DNA of 64,000 bases from Flavobacterium buctense. GTDB taxonomy: Bacteria > Bacteroidota > Bacteroidia > Flavobacteriales > Flavobacteriaceae. The notes below the pieces were generated by a model, which was given only the letters and a program-made list of their open reading frames with translations, was not told the origin of the DNA and searched no databases. This document shows, in pieces, positions 18,101 to 26,539 of the stretch. Position numbers and translations under genes: made by a program. Within the stretch, counting starts at the first letter, position 1; each line of letters starts with the position of its first letter. The stretch spans positions 186,001-250,000 of the forward strand of contig NZ_JACTAB010000002.1 of the NCBI RefSeq assembly GCF_014486695.1, in the 5' to 3' direction.

Positions 18101-18125
18101 AAAGCGATTTATAATCGCTTTTTTT
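18101..18125 (+). terminator. Rho-independent terminator
   Basis: AAAGCGATT (18101-18109) and AATCGCTTT (18113-18121) form a 9-bp stem around TAT with a following T run. It ends the T9SS gene at 16298. Confidence 0.9.
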
Positions 18126-18147
18126 ATGCAGTGACAACAGTGTTTCT

Positions 18148-18155
18148 TACCTTTG
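18148..18155 (+). promoter_or_regulatory. -7 box TACCTTTG
   Basis: It matches the Bacteroidota -7 consensus TAnnTTTG. It lies just after a terminator and only 13 bp before the TTG start of the next gene. No clean TTTG -33 box is present at the usual distance. Confidence 0.5.
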
Positions 18156-18168
18156 AAAAAACTGCTTT

Positions 18169-19071
18169 TTGGAAAGTTACAATCAAAAAATTGAAATTGA
18201 AAACACGAATTATTCGCTCTACATCAAACGCGAAGATTTGCTACATTCCTATATTTCAGGGAATAAATTTAGAAAACTTAAATACAATTTGGCGAAAGCC
18301 AAAACAGAAGGCAAGACTACTTTACTAACTTTTGGAGGGGCTTTCTCCAATCATATTTTAGCTGTTGCCGCTGCTGGAAAAGAGTATGGTTTTAAAACCA
18401 TTGGAATAATCAGAGGAGAAGAATTGCATGACAAAATTGCCGATAATCCTACATTGCAGAAAGCACATGATTTCGGAATGGTTTTTGACTTTGTATCCAG
18501 AGCAATTTACAGCCAAAAAAGTAATAGTGATTTTATACGAAATCTCGAAGAGAAATTTGGGGATTTCTATCTCTTACCCGAAGGCGGAACCAATGATTTA
18601 GCCATTAAAGGTTGTGAAGAAATTTTAACGGAAACAGACAATCACTTTGATTATATCTGTTGTGCAATTGGAACCGGCGGTACAATTTCGGGCTTAATCA
18701 ATTGTTCAAAAAGTAGTCAACAAGTTTTAGGATTTCCTGCTTTGAAAGGTGATTTTATAAGAGAAGATATTTGTAAATTTGTACAGAATATAAATTGGGA
18801 ATTGGTTACAGAATATCACTTTGGAGGTTATGCTAAAGTCAATTCGGAATTAATCCATTTTATTAATCATTTTTATCAAAAACATCAAATTCCTTTGGAT
18901 CCCATTTATACCGGAAAAATGGTTTACGGTGTTTTGGATTTAATCAAAAAAGAATGGTTTCCCAAAGGCTCAAAAATACTGTTGATTCACACAGGCGGTT
19001 TACAAGGAATTGAAGGGATGAATCGACTATTAAAACAAAAAGACCAAATCGAAATTAAAACCTATGATTAA
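18169..19071 (+). CDS. PLP-dependent ACC deaminase / D-cysteine desulfhydrase family enzyme
   Basis: This 300-residue fold-type II PLP enzyme has the Schiff-base Lys33 in GNKFRKLKYN, the phosphate-binding GTGGTISGL and LTFGGAFSNH. The family includes 1-aminocyclopropane-1-carboxylate deaminase and D-cysteine desulfhydrase; the true substrate cannot be told from sequence. The frame is closed by a TGA at 18154 and has no ATG near its beginning, so TTG at 18169 is the best start. The -7 box at 18148 implies a leader of under about ten bases. The 3' end overlaps the next gene by 8 bp. Confidence 0.85.
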   Translation: MESYNQKIEIENTNYSLYIKREDLLHSYISGNKFRKLKYNLAKAKTEGKTTLLTFGGAFSNHILAVAAAGKEYGFKTIGIIRGEELHDKIADNPTLQKAHDFGMVFDFVSRAIYSQKSNSDFIRNLEEKFGDFYLLPEGGTNDLAIKGCEEILTETDNHFDYICCAIGTGGTISGLINCSKSSQQVLGFPALKGDFIREDICKFVQNINWELVTEYHFGGYAKVNSELIHFINHFYQKHQIPLDPIYTGKMVYGVLDLIKKEWFPKGSKILLIHTGGLQGIEGMNRLLKQKDQIEIKTYD

Positions 19072-19960
19072 GAAATTTTTTTTGCTAGTACTAATGATTT
19101 TTCTGGCATCTTGTGGTTCTAACCAATCAGTAGTCAGAACATCACAGTCTGATCCCAGAAAAACAGCAACTCCGGTTGCACAAAGAATTAAGAAGCCGAT
19201 TTACAGGCCTTATCAGCCTAAATCAACAGAGCCTGTTGCTCAAAAATCTAATCCCACTACTTCTAATCCTAGCTCAACCGAGATTTTAGAGGCAACAACC
19301 CGAGTTAAAGTAACTAAGGAAATAGTTTTGGCTTACATTGACAGATATAAAAATATTGCCAAAGACAATATGGTGAAAACCGGAATTCCGGCCAGTATTA
19401 CTTTAGGGCAAGCCATCTTAGAATCGGGTGCAGGAACCGGTCCTTTAAGCATGCAGGCCAATAATCATTTTGGAATCAAATGCCACAAAGAATGGAACGG
19501 ACCAAGTATCAAATATACCGACGATGAAGAAAATGAGTGTTTTAGAAAATATGAAGATCCAAGTGGTTCTTTTCGCGATCATTCTTATTTTTTGACCAGT
19601 AGACCAAGATATGCTTCTTTATTTCAATTAGGTAAAAGTGATTATGCCGCTTGGGCAAAAGGTTTAAAAGCCGCAGGATATGCTACTGACCCTAAATATC
19701 CGGAAAAGCTTATTGGCTTAATTGAAAGATACCAATTAGGAAAATATGATGCCGAGGTTTTAGGAAATGACTATGTAGCGGTGACAGTAGTCAAAAATGA
19801 AATTGTTTATGCTGAAGAAGAGGCTAAACATACAGTAGTCAAAGGAGATACGTTATATTCTTTATCCAAAAAATTCAACATCTCTATTGAAGAATTGAAA
19901 AGAAAAAATAATATGACTGATAATTCATTGTCTTTAGGGCAAACCATTATCGTTAAATAA
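19064..19960 (+). CDS. Glucosaminidase lipoprotein with LysM domain
   Basis: This 298-residue protein starts with a lipobox (LASCGS, Cys near residue 17). A Pro/Ser-rich linker follows, then a FlgJ-type beta-N-acetylglucosaminidase domain near residues 95-225 (TLGQAILESGAGTGPLS with the likely catalytic Glu, NNHFGIKCH, GYATDPKYPEKLIGLI), and one LysM domain at residues 254-298 (HTVVKGDTLYSLSKKF). It should cut peptidoglycan glycan strands while anchored in the membrane. The start overlaps the deaminase gene by 8 bp, which implies coupled expression, although the functions look unrelated. hemL follows 26 bp later on the same strand. Confidence 0.92.
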   Translation: MIKKFFLLVLMIFLASCGSNQSVVRTSQSDPRKTATPVAQRIKKPIYRPYQPKSTEPVAQKSNPTTSNPSSTEILEATTRVKVTKEIVLAYIDRYKNIAKDNMVKTGIPASITLGQAILESGAGTGPLSMQANNHFGIKCHKEWNGPSIKYTDDEENECFRKYEDPSGSFRDHSYFLTSRPRYASLFQLGKSDYAAWAKGLKAAGYATDPKYPEKLIGLIERYQLGKYDAEVLGNDYVAVTVVKNEIVYAEEEAKHTVVKGDTLYSLSKKFNISIEELKRKNNMTDNSLSLGQTIIVK

Positions 19961-19986
19961 ATTCCAAATAAAATCTCATTTAAAAT

Positions 19987-21273
19987 ATGATTTACCAAAG
20001 GAGCAGTCGGCTATTCGCTGAAGCTGAAAAAGTGATTCCGGGCGGAGTGAATTCTCCCGTTAGAGCATTTAAAGGGGTAGGTGGAACGCCTATTTTTGCC
20101 AAAAGCGCCAAAGGAGCTTACTTGTATGATGAAGATGACAACCGTTTGATAGATTATATCAATTCATGGGGACCAATGATTTTAGGGCATGCATTTCAAC
20201 CTGTGGTAGATGCCGTAATTGAAAAAGCCAAAAAAGGGACTTCTTTCGGGATGCCAACTGAACTGGAAACTCAAATTGCACAGTTGGCCATTTCTATGGT
20301 GCCGAATATTGATAAAATACGTTTTGTAAATTCAGGGACAGAAGCTTGTATGAGCGCAATTCGTCTCGCCAGAGGTTTTACCAAAAGAGACAAGATTGTA
20401 AAGTTTTCAGGATGTTATCACGGTCACTCCGATTCCTTTTTAATCGCTGCGGGAAGTGGACTGAGTACTTTTGGCGTGCCAAATAGTCCGGGAGTTACTC
20501 AAGGAACAGCTAAAGACACCTTGTTGGCCAACTATAATGATATTGAAAACGTGAAAGCTTTATTCGAAGCTAATAAAAACGAAATCGCTGCAATCATTAT
20601 TGAACCTGTCGCCGGAAATATGGGTTGTGTACCACCAAAAGAGGGATTTTTACAGTCACTTCGACAGGTTTGTGATGACAATGGTGCACTATTGATTTTT
20701 GACGAAGTAATGACAGGCTTTCGTTTAGCCAAAGGCGGGGCACAAGAACTATACAAGGTAACTGCTGATATTTCCTGTTTCGGAAAAGTCATTGGTGGCG
20801 GATTGCCTGTTGGTGCTTTTGCTGCCCGAAACGAAATCATGAATTTTTTAGCACCGCTCGGACCGGTATATCAAGCCGGAACTTTATCGGGAAATCCGTT
20901 AGCTATGGCTGCCGGATTAGCTATGTTGCAAGCTTTAAATAAAGACGAAGCTCTATTTAAAAGATTAGAAGAAAAGACAGCCTATTTGCACAAAGGAATC
21001 GATAAAGTTTTAAAGGATAACCAAATTGTATTTACCATTAACCGGGTTGGCTCTATGATTTCTGTTCACTTTGATGCAAACCCTGTGGTTGATTTTCAAA
21101 CGGCTAAAAATGGAGATAACGAAACGTTTAAGAAGTTTTTTCATGGCTTATTAAACGAAGGGGTTTATATTGCGCCATCTGCTTATGAAACTTGGTTTAT
21201 TACGGATGCATTGACTTACGAAGATCTAGATTTTACCATCAACGCAGTGAATAAAGTAGCTCAAACTTTATAA
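19987..21273 (+). CDS. hemL: Glutamate-1-semialdehyde 2,1-aminomutase
   Basis: This 428-residue PLP enzyme turns glutamate-1-semialdehyde into 5-aminolevulinate, the committed step of the C5 route to haem. It shows [18 protein letters not shown] at the start, [18 protein letters not shown] and the PLP lysine K267 in [15 protein letters not shown]. Full length matches the family. No other haem gene lies in the window. It is closed by a strong terminator. Confidence 0.97.
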   Translation: MIYQRSSRLFAEAEKVIPGGVNSPVRAFKGVGGTPIFAKSAKGAYLYDEDDNRLIDYINSWGPMILGHAFQPVVDAVIEKAKKGTSFGMPTELETQIAQLAISMVPNIDKIRFVNSGTEACMSAIRLARGFTKRDKIVKFSGCYHGHSDSFLIAAGSGLSTFGVPNSPGVTQGTAKDTLLANYNDIENVKALFEANKNEIAAIIIEPVAGNMGCVPPKEGFLQSLRQVCDDNGALLIFDEVMTGFRLAKGGAQELYKVTADISCFGKVIGGGLPVGAFAARNEIMNFLAPLGPVYQAGTLSGNPLAMAAGLAMLQALNKDEALFKRLEEKTAYLHKGIDKVLKDNQIVFTINRVGSMISVHFDANPVVDFQTAKNGDNETFKKFFHGLLNEGVYIAPSAYETWFITDALTYEDLDFTINAVNKVAQTL

Positions 21274-21277
21274 TAAT

Positions 21278-21309
21278 AAAAAAGTCCTTTCGTTAGAAAG
21301 GACTTTTTT
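21278..21309. terminator. Bidirectional terminator after hemL
   Basis: AAAAAAGTCCTTT (21278-21290) and AAAGGACTTTTTT (21297-21309) form a 13-bp stem around CGTTAG. It separates hemL from the convergent small exported protein and is U-rich on both strands. Confidence 0.93.
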
Positions 21310-21329
21310 ATGAGGCAACAATAAATTAA

Positions 21330-21665
21330 TTATTCGTTGGTAATTAATGATTTAAATAAATCTTTATTAGAAGTCAATTTCTCCATTTGTGCTTCTGAAA
21401 GGGTAGCTCTGATTTTCATTTCAATGATTCTTGCCACCTCTGATCTTCTTTCTTGAGATAAAGTTTTGTCTTCAAGAGTTCTGTGTTTTTGCTCAAATAA
21501 TCTTTCAAAATCAGCAGTCATTGTTTCATTTAAATCAAGGTATTGAGACAATGCTACAGCTTCTTTTTTACCTTTTTCAGCAGAGGTTAACTCTTTTTTG
21601 TCTTGTGCATTTGCATTAATACTAAATGCTAACAATAATGTTAAAGCAGCAATAAATTTTTTCAT
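21330..21665 (-). CDS. Small exported helical protein, function unknown
   Basis: This 111-residue protein has a signal peptide (ends NANAQ) and a mature part that is almost all charged helix (ELTSAEKGKKEAVALSQYLDLNETMTADFERLFEQKH, TLSEAQMEKL). The pattern resembles the next gene upstream and Spy/CpxP-like periplasmic helical proteins, but the similarity is only in style. The promoter is an exact consensus match at 21695-21725. It may be an envelope stress or structural protein; that is a guess. Confidence 0.75.
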   Translation of the reverse strand: MKKFIAALTLLLAFSINANAQDKKELTSAEKGKKEAVALSQYLDLNETMTADFERLFEQKHRTLEDKTLSQERRSEVARIIEMKIRATLSEAQMEKLTSNKDLFKSLITNE

Positions 21666-21694
21666 TTTTTTGAATTTTAGTAGAATAGTGACTT

Positions 21695-21725
21695 CAAAAC
21701 TAATTTATTTTGATGGAAACTCAAA
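21695..21725 (-). promoter_or_regulatory. Promoter TTTG-N19-TAGTTTTG
   Basis: On the minus strand, TTTG (21725-21722), a 19-bp spacer and TAGTTTTG (21702-21695) match the Bacteroidota housekeeping consensus exactly. The start codon at 21665 lies 30 bp beyond. It lies between the two small exported-protein genes, so the downstream one has its own promoter. Confidence 0.75.
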
Positions 21726-21733
21726 ATTTATTT

Positions 21734-22171
21734 CTATTTATCTTTTTCAATTTCAATAATTTCTTTATTTCTTTTTTTAGCTTTTACTTTTTTTACCATT
21801 TTATCTTTCTTTTCTTCACGGTTTTGTTCCCACTTAGTGAATTGTTCAGGAGTCAGTATTTTTTTCATTTCAGAAGTTATTGCAGCTTGTTCTTCTGCCA
21901 TTTTGGTTTTCATTTCGGCTCTTTTTGCAGCCTTTTTGGCTTTTATTTCAGCTCTTTTAGCTTCTCTTTTTTCTACTTGCTGGGTTACGATTGTTCGTAC
22001 TTCTTTGATTTGTTTTTCATTCAGACTCAATTCTTGGGTCATTTTTTTTACCTGTAAATCAACTTTTTGTTCTTTAGTCAATTTTTCTCCTTCTGGTCTT
22101 CTTTCTTTTTTTTCTTGTGCCATTGCAGTTATTCCAACAAACAATAATAGGGCTAAAAACAAATTCTTCAT
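21734..22171 (-). CDS. Small exported Lys/Glu-rich protein (DUF4890/Spy-like)
   Basis: This 145-residue protein has a signal peptide (ends TAMAQ) and a mature region of helices very rich in Lys and Glu (KLTKEQKVDLQVKKMTQELSLNEKQIKEVRTI, ILTPEQFTKWEQNREEKKDKM). Two LTxEQ motifs are typical of Spy/CpxP-like and DUF4890 proteins, which bind unfolded proteins or metals in some bacteria. The C-terminus is strongly basic. It lies 68 bp upstream of, and in line with, the gene at 21330. The assignment rests on pattern only. Confidence 0.7.
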   Translation of the reverse strand: MKNLFLALLLFVGITAMAQEKKERRPEGEKLTKEQKVDLQVKKMTQELSLNEKQIKEVRTIVTQQVEKREAKRAEIKAKKAAKRAEMKTKMAEEQAAITSEMKKILTPEQFTKWEQNREEKKDKMVKKVKAKKRNKEIIEIEKDK

Positions 22172-22246
22172 TTTTTTATTTTTAAAGTTTATGCCAATAG
22201 GACGCCAGTAGATTCAAAAGGTTTAAGCATTAAGATAACTTTATAA

Positions 22247-22272
22247 AAAAAGGAACCCATTTGAGTTCCTTT
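22247..22272 (-). terminator. Terminator of lysS
   Basis: AAAGGAAC (22249-22256) and GTTCCTTT (22265-22272) form an 8-bp stem. Read on the minus strand it is followed by a U run. It begins 5 bp beyond the lysS stop codon. Confidence 0.85.
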
Positions 22273-22276
22273 AGTC

Positions 22277-23968
22277 TTAATTTAAAACCACTGTTTTAGT
22301 ATCTCCGTCAACGACTACTTTGGTCAAGCCGTGTTTGGCTAATCCTTTCATGGCAGCATCCCATTTTTTTCCACTCAATTGGGATAGTTCTTTTAGTTGT
22401 CCTAAAGCTTGGTTGTTTTCTGTTTTCAATAATCCAATGATTAACTTCTCGTCTTCTGTTAATTCTAATTGTTTTTTCTCCGGACGCATCTGCGGGAAGA
22501 AAAGCACTTCCTGAATAGAAGCATTATTGGTTAAGAACATAATTAATCGGTCCATACCAATACCCATTCCGGACGTTGGCGGCATGCCATATTCTAAAGC
22601 TCTTAAAAAGTCGTTGTCTATAAACTGAGTTGCTTCGTCATCACCGCGTTCGGCCAATTGTAATTGCGCTTCAAAACGTTCTCTTTGGTCAATCGGGTCA
22701 TTTAATTCGGAATAAGCGTTGGCAATTTCTTTTCCGCAAACCATTAACTCAAAACGTTCTGTTAATTCAGGATTGTCACGGTGTTCTTTACAAAGCGGCG
22801 ACATTTCTTTTGGATAATCGGTGATGAAAGTGGGTTGGATAAAATTGCCTTCACATTTGGCTCCAAAAATCTCATCGATTAACTTGCCTTTCCCCATCGT
22901 TTCATCCACTTCAATTCCCATTCCTCTGGCTGCCGCAAAAATTTCTGCTTCGCTTTTGCCTGAAATATCAAAACCGGTAAATTGCTTGATAGCATCGGTC
23001 ATCGTAACACGTGCATAAGGCGCTTTGAAATTTACTTTGTGTTCGCCAAAAATCGCTTCTGTGGTTCCGTTCACTTCATTGGCACAATACTCCAATAAGT
23101 TTTCGGCAAACTCCATCATCCAGTTGTAATCTTTATAGGAAACATAGATTTCCATCGCGGTAAATTCCGGATTGTGCGTTCGGTCCATTCCTTCGTTACG
23201 GAAGTTTTTGGAGAATTCATAAACCCCGTCAAAGCCACCGACAATTAATCTTTTTAAATATAACTCGTTGGCAATTCTCATGTATAACGGAATGTCCAAA
23301 CTGTTGTGGTGTGTGATAAACGGTCGCGCAGCGGCACCACCGGCAATCGATTGCAATACCGGAGTTTCGACTTCCATATAACCGGCAGCGTTGAAAAAGT
23401 TACGCATCGCCGTGAATAATTTGGTTCTTTTGATGAATACTTCTTTCACGTGCGGATTAACAACTAAATCTACATAGCGCATTCTGTAACGCAATTCGGC
23501 ATCATTAAAAGCGTCGTGTACGTTTCCTTCTTCGTCTTTCTTTGGTAGTGGTAACGGACGTAAAGTTTTACTTAAAAAAGTAAACTTGTCTACACGAACT
23601 GATTTTTCTCCTACTTTGGTTAAAAATAATTCGCCTTCAATTCCAATGAAATCACCCAAATCAGTTAATTTTCTAAAGACTTGAGTGTATAAAGTCTTGT
23701 CTTCACCCGGGCAAAGCACGTCGCGATTAAAATACAACTGAATTCTGCCTTCGCTGTCTTGCAACTCTACAAAAGAAGCTTTTCCCATGTCTCTGTCACT
23801 CATCATTCGACCCGCAAGCACAACCTTCTTTCCTTCTTCAAAGTTTTCCTTAACCTGTTTAGAGGTGTGGTCAACGGGAAATAAATCCGCCGGATAAGGG
23901 TTAATGCCTAATTCGCGCAAAGCGTTTAGTTTTTCTCTTCTGATAATTTCTTGTTCCGAAAGTTGCAT
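22277..23968 (-). CDS. lysS: Lysine--tRNA ligase (class II) with C-terminal extension
   Basis: This is a class II lysyl-tRNA synthetase: an OB-fold anticodon-binding domain (VVLAGRMMSDRDMGKASFVEL), motif 2 (FRNEGMDRTHNPEFTAMEIY) and motif 3 (GMPPTSGMGIGMDRLIMFLT). It charges tRNA-Lys. At 563 residues it is about 60 longer than E. coli LysS (about 505). The extra part, about residues 498-563, follows PQMRPEKK and looks like a small helix-turn-helix-type domain (LGQLKELSQLSGKKWDAAMKGLAKHGL). It is transcribed from an exact consensus promoter at 23990-24020. Confidence 0.96.
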   Translation of the reverse strand: MQLSEQEIIRREKLNALRELGINPYPADLFPVDHTSKQVKENFEEGKKVVLAGRMMSDRDMGKASFVELQDSEGRIQLYFNRDVLCPGEDKTLYTQVFRKLTDLGDFIGIEGELFLTKVGEKSVRVDKFTFLSKTLRPLPLPKKDEEGNVHDAFNDAELRYRMRYVDLVVNPHVKEVFIKRTKLFTAMRNFFNAAGYMEVETPVLQSIAGGAAARPFITHHNSLDIPLYMRIANELYLKRLIVGGFDGVYEFSKNFRNEGMDRTHNPEFTAMEIYVSYKDYNWMMEFAENLLEYCANEVNGTTEAIFGEHKVNFKAPYARVTMTDAIKQFTGFDISGKSEAEIFAAARGMGIEVDETMGKGKLIDEIFGAKCEGNFIQPTFITDYPKEMSPLCKEHRDNPELTERFELMVCGKEIANAYSELNDPIDQRERFEAQLQLAERGDDEATQFIDNDFLRALEYGMPPTSGMGIGMDRLIMFLTNNASIQEVLFFPQMRPEKKQLELTEDEKLIIGLLKTENNQALGQLKELSQLSGKKWDAAMKGLAKHGLTKVVVDGDTKTVVLN

Positions 23969-23989
23969 ATCGTATTGTATTTAAGCGGG

Positions 23990-24020
23990 CAAAGATAGGG
24001 ATAAGTGGCAAAGTTTCAAA
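23990..24020 (-). promoter_or_regulatory. Promoter TTTG-N19-TATCTTTG of lysS
   Basis: On the minus strand, TTTG (24020-24017), a 19-bp spacer and TATCTTTG (23997-23990) match the Bacteroidota consensus exactly, 22 bp before the lysS start. The -33 TTTG is itself one unit of a period-8 array. Confidence 0.78.
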
Positions 24021-24038
24021 GCCTCAAAGTAGCAAAGT
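24007..24038. repeat. Period-8 micro-array (NNCAAAGN)
   Basis: Four consecutive 8-mers, GGCAAAGT, TTCAAAGC, CTCAAAGT and AGCAAAGT, share the core CAAAG (CTTTG on the minus strand). The array is in the lysS upstream region. Confidence 0.75.
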
Positions 24039-24050
24039 GTTTTATTTTTG

Positions 24051-24130
24051 GAGCGAATGGTTCGGGCTTTGTTTGTAATCCATTTTCCCGCTTTACGTTC
24101 TACTTCGTGCCACTTCAATCGGGGCTAATT
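24051..24130 (+). repeat. Dispersed intergenic element, unit B
   Basis: It starts GAGCGAATGGTTCGGGCTTT and ends CCACTTCAATCGGGGCTAA. Its left end matches unit C at 35403 in about 24 of 27 bases and its right end resembles unit A. Confidence 0.65.
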
Positions 24131-24143
24131 GGCAAATCATTTG

Positions 24144-24151
24144 TATATTTG
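24144..24151 (+). promoter_or_regulatory. -7 box TATATTTG
   Basis: It matches TAnnTTTG 15 bp before the lipoprotein start at 24166 and directly follows dispersed element B. A good -33 box is not visible. Confidence 0.5.
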
Positions 24152-24165
24152 GCAAAATTAATTTT

Positions 24166-25020
24166 ATGAAGTATATCAAACTTTTATTTGTTGGTGTGGC
24201 AGTTTTTTGTTTTCAAAGCTGTAAAATAACCGAAACTTTATTGGTCAATGAAGATGGTTCGGGAAAGTTCAATTATGAAATGGATGCGTCTCCATTAATG
24301 GAAATGGGCGGAGGTGATTTCGGCGCTTCGGATGGAAATAAGTCAAAAAAGAAAAAAAGAAAAGGCGCTGAAGACCGCGAAAAGAAGATGATAGACAGCA
24401 CTTTTATGTTTAAGGATGTATTTGCTGATAAACAAGACAGTATAGCAAAACTCTCTCCTGAAGAGCAAGAAAAGTTCAGGAAAATGGAAAATTTTGGCAT
24501 AAGAATCTTAATGAATGAAGAAGCCAAACAGATGACCTATTCCCTTTTCTCAAATTTCAAGAGTATCGAGGAATTAAAAGACATGACTTCTCCGGTAAAA
24601 ACACTAAAGGAATCCGGAATTGCCCCTAACAAAGGAATGACAGATGTGGCCAAAGCAGAAGCACAGGAAAGTGCGTCAACGTCTTATTATTACGACGGAA
24701 AAATATTTAGAAAAACAGTTTCCGAGCTTGAATTAAAAGAAGCTTTAGAAGAAGTTAAAGAGCAAATTAAAGAAGAAGACACTTCGCTTTCAACTGAGGG
24801 AGATGAAAACCAAGAATTGGATCAGGTAGCTGAGGCCATGAAAGAGCTGTTGGGAAAATCAAGCTATAAAGTGGTATATGTTTTTGGAAAACCTGTAAAA
24901 AAAGTTTCCATCCCAAATGCAGTGTTGAGTGAAGACAAGAAAACAGTAACTATTGATTATCTTTTTGAAGATTACATGAAAAAGCCAAAATCATTAGATA
25001 TTGAAATTGAATTCGAGTAA
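24166..25020 (+). CDS. Lipoprotein of unknown function upstream of lipB
   Basis: This 284-residue protein has a lipobox (FQSCKI, Cys at residue 19). The mature part begins TETLLVNEDGSGKFNYEMD, a pattern seen in Bacteroidota lipoproteins of unknown role. It contains a very basic stretch near residues 60-75 (KSKKKKRKGAEDREKK) and a long acidic helical part. The stop codon overlaps the lipB start by one base (TAATG), so translation is probably coupled. No enzyme motif was seen. Confidence 0.8.
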   Translation: MKYIKLLFVGVAVFCFQSCKITETLLVNEDGSGKFNYEMDASPLMEMGGGDFGASDGNKSKKKKRKGAEDREKKMIDSTFMFKDVFADKQDSIAKLSPEEQEKFRKMENFGIRILMNEEAKQMTYSLFSNFKSIEELKDMTSPVKTLKESGIAPNKGMTDVAKAEAQESASTSYYYDGKIFRKTVSELELKEALEEVKEQIKEEDTSLSTEGDENQELDQVAEAMKELLGKSSYKVVYVFGKPVKKVSIPNAVLSEDKKTVTIDYLFEDYMKKPKSLDIEIEFE

Positions 25021-25718
25021 TGAATAAAAAGATACAACTCCAAGATTTAGGTAATAAAGATTACAAGGCAACTTGGGATTACCAAGAAGCCCTTTTTAAA
25101 GAAATTGTTGATATCAAAATCCAAAAAAGGAGTAATACTGATTTAGTAACGCCTAATTATTTCCTTTTTGTAGAACATCCGCATGTTTATACGTTAGGAA
25201 AAAGCGGTGACTTGTCTAATCTGTTGCTTTCTGAAAAGCAATTGGAAGCCAAAGGCGCTACCTTTTATAAAATCAACCGAGGCGGTGATATCACTTATCA
25301 CGGTCCAGGGCAAATTGTAGGTTATCCAATATTAGATTTAGAAAATTTCTTCACCGATATTCATAGGTATTTGCGTTTTTTAGAAGAGGTAATTATTCTC
25401 ACTTTAGCAGAATATAATATAATAGGTACAAGAAGCGAAGGTGAAACTGGTGTTTGGCTTGATGTTGGAACGCCATTTGCAAGAAAAATTTGTGCTATGG
25501 GTGTTAGAGCGAGTCGTTGGGTAACCATGCATGGTTTTGCTTTAAATGTCAATGCCAACTTAGGCTACTTTGATAACATCATCCCTTGTGGTATTAAAGG
25601 CAAAGCGGTAACTTCACTTCATGTTGAATTAGGAAAAGAGATTGATGAAGCAGAAGTAAAAGAAAAAATCGCCAAACATTTTCAGCTACTTTTTGAAGCA
25701 GTGTTTGTTTTAGATTAG
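25020..25718 (+). CDS. lipB: Octanoyltransferase
   Basis: This 232-residue LipB moves octanoyl from acyl carrier protein to lipoate-dependent enzymes, the first step of lipoate synthesis. It shows the motifs RGGDITYHGPGQIVGYPI, the catalytic Lys156 in ARKICAMGVRASRW, HGFALNV and the catalytic Cys190 in IIPCGIKGKAVTSL. The start ATG overlaps the lipoprotein stop by one base. It converges on rnhB with 19 bp between. Confidence 0.96.
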   Translation: MNKKIQLQDLGNKDYKATWDYQEALFKEIVDIKIQKRSNTDLVTPNYFLFVEHPHVYTLGKSGDLSNLLLSEKQLEAKGATFYKINRGGDITYHGPGQIVGYPILDLENFFTDIHRYLRFLEEVIILTLAEYNIIGTRSEGETGVWLDVGTPFARKICAMGVRASRWVTMHGFALNVNANLGYFDNIIPCGIKGKAVTSLHVELGKEIDEAEVKEKIAKHFQLLFEAVFVLD

Positions 25719-25737
25719 AGTCTTTGTCATAGTTTGT

Positions 25738-26340
25738 TTAGTCGAAAGATAGTTTTAATTGTTCGGGCAGCAATCGAAATGACATTCTATGGTATTTACT
25801 CGCGCCATATTTTCTTATGGCTTCTCGGTGTTCCACAGTTGGATATCCTTTGTTTTTTTTCCAATTGTACATTGGGAATTCTTCATGAATTGTGTTCATG
25901 TATTCGTCTCTGTATGTCTTTGCCAAAACAGATGCTGCTGCTATACTAAGGAATTTGCTGTCTCCTTTTACAATGGTGGAGAATGGAATGTTGTTTATGG
26001 TTTTAAATCGGTTTCCGTCAACAATAATATAATTAGGTAATGGATCAAGTTTAAGTATGCACTCTTGCATTGCTTTTATGGAAGCGTTAAGAATATTGAT
26101 TTCATCGACTACGGTATGATCTAGGTGAGTGATGCTATAGCTTATAGCTTGGGCTTCAATCAAGGGTCTTAATTGTTCTCTGATTTTTTCGGAAAGTTGT
26201 TTGGAATCATTTAGTAAATCCAATTTGAAATCTTCCGGTAAAATCACTGCAGCGGCGGTAACAGGACCGGCCAAACAACCGCGGCCGGCTTCATCAGTTC
26301 CGCATTCTGAACTATTTAAAGAAAATCTTGATTTTAGCAT
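25738..26340 (-). CDS. rnhB: Ribonuclease HII
   Basis: This 200-residue RNase HII cleaves RNA in RNA-DNA hybrids, including single misincorporated ribonucleotides. It shows the signature [19 protein letters not shown] with catalytic Asp16 and Glu17, IIVDGNRF with a third acidic residue, and [21 protein letters not shown]. Length is normal for the family. It is a single gene on the minus strand between lipB and the divergent SusC gene. Confidence 0.96.
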   Translation of the reverse strand: MLKSRFSLNSSECGTDEAGRGCLAGPVTAAAVILPEDFKLDLLNDSKQLSEKIREQLRPLIEAQAISYSITHLDHTVVDEINILNASIKAMQECILKLDPLPNYIIVDGNRFKTINNIPFSTIVKGDSKFLSIAAASVLAKTYRDEYMNTIHEEFPMYNWKKNKGYPTVEHREAIRKYGASKYHRMSFRLLPEQLKLSFD

Positions 26341-26539
26341 AAAACTTTATTTTTTATAAAAATATAAAAACTGACGCAACCTTTTACAATTATAGCCGTC
26401 AATTGAGTATTGGGTTGTTACTCACAACTTAATGGCAAACTTTTTTAACACAAATAAATTATATTATTCCGAAGTAATATTTGTTTATTTAAGAAATAAT
26501 TAAGAAGTTTGCGGAATAACTAACTCAAATAAAATTAAT

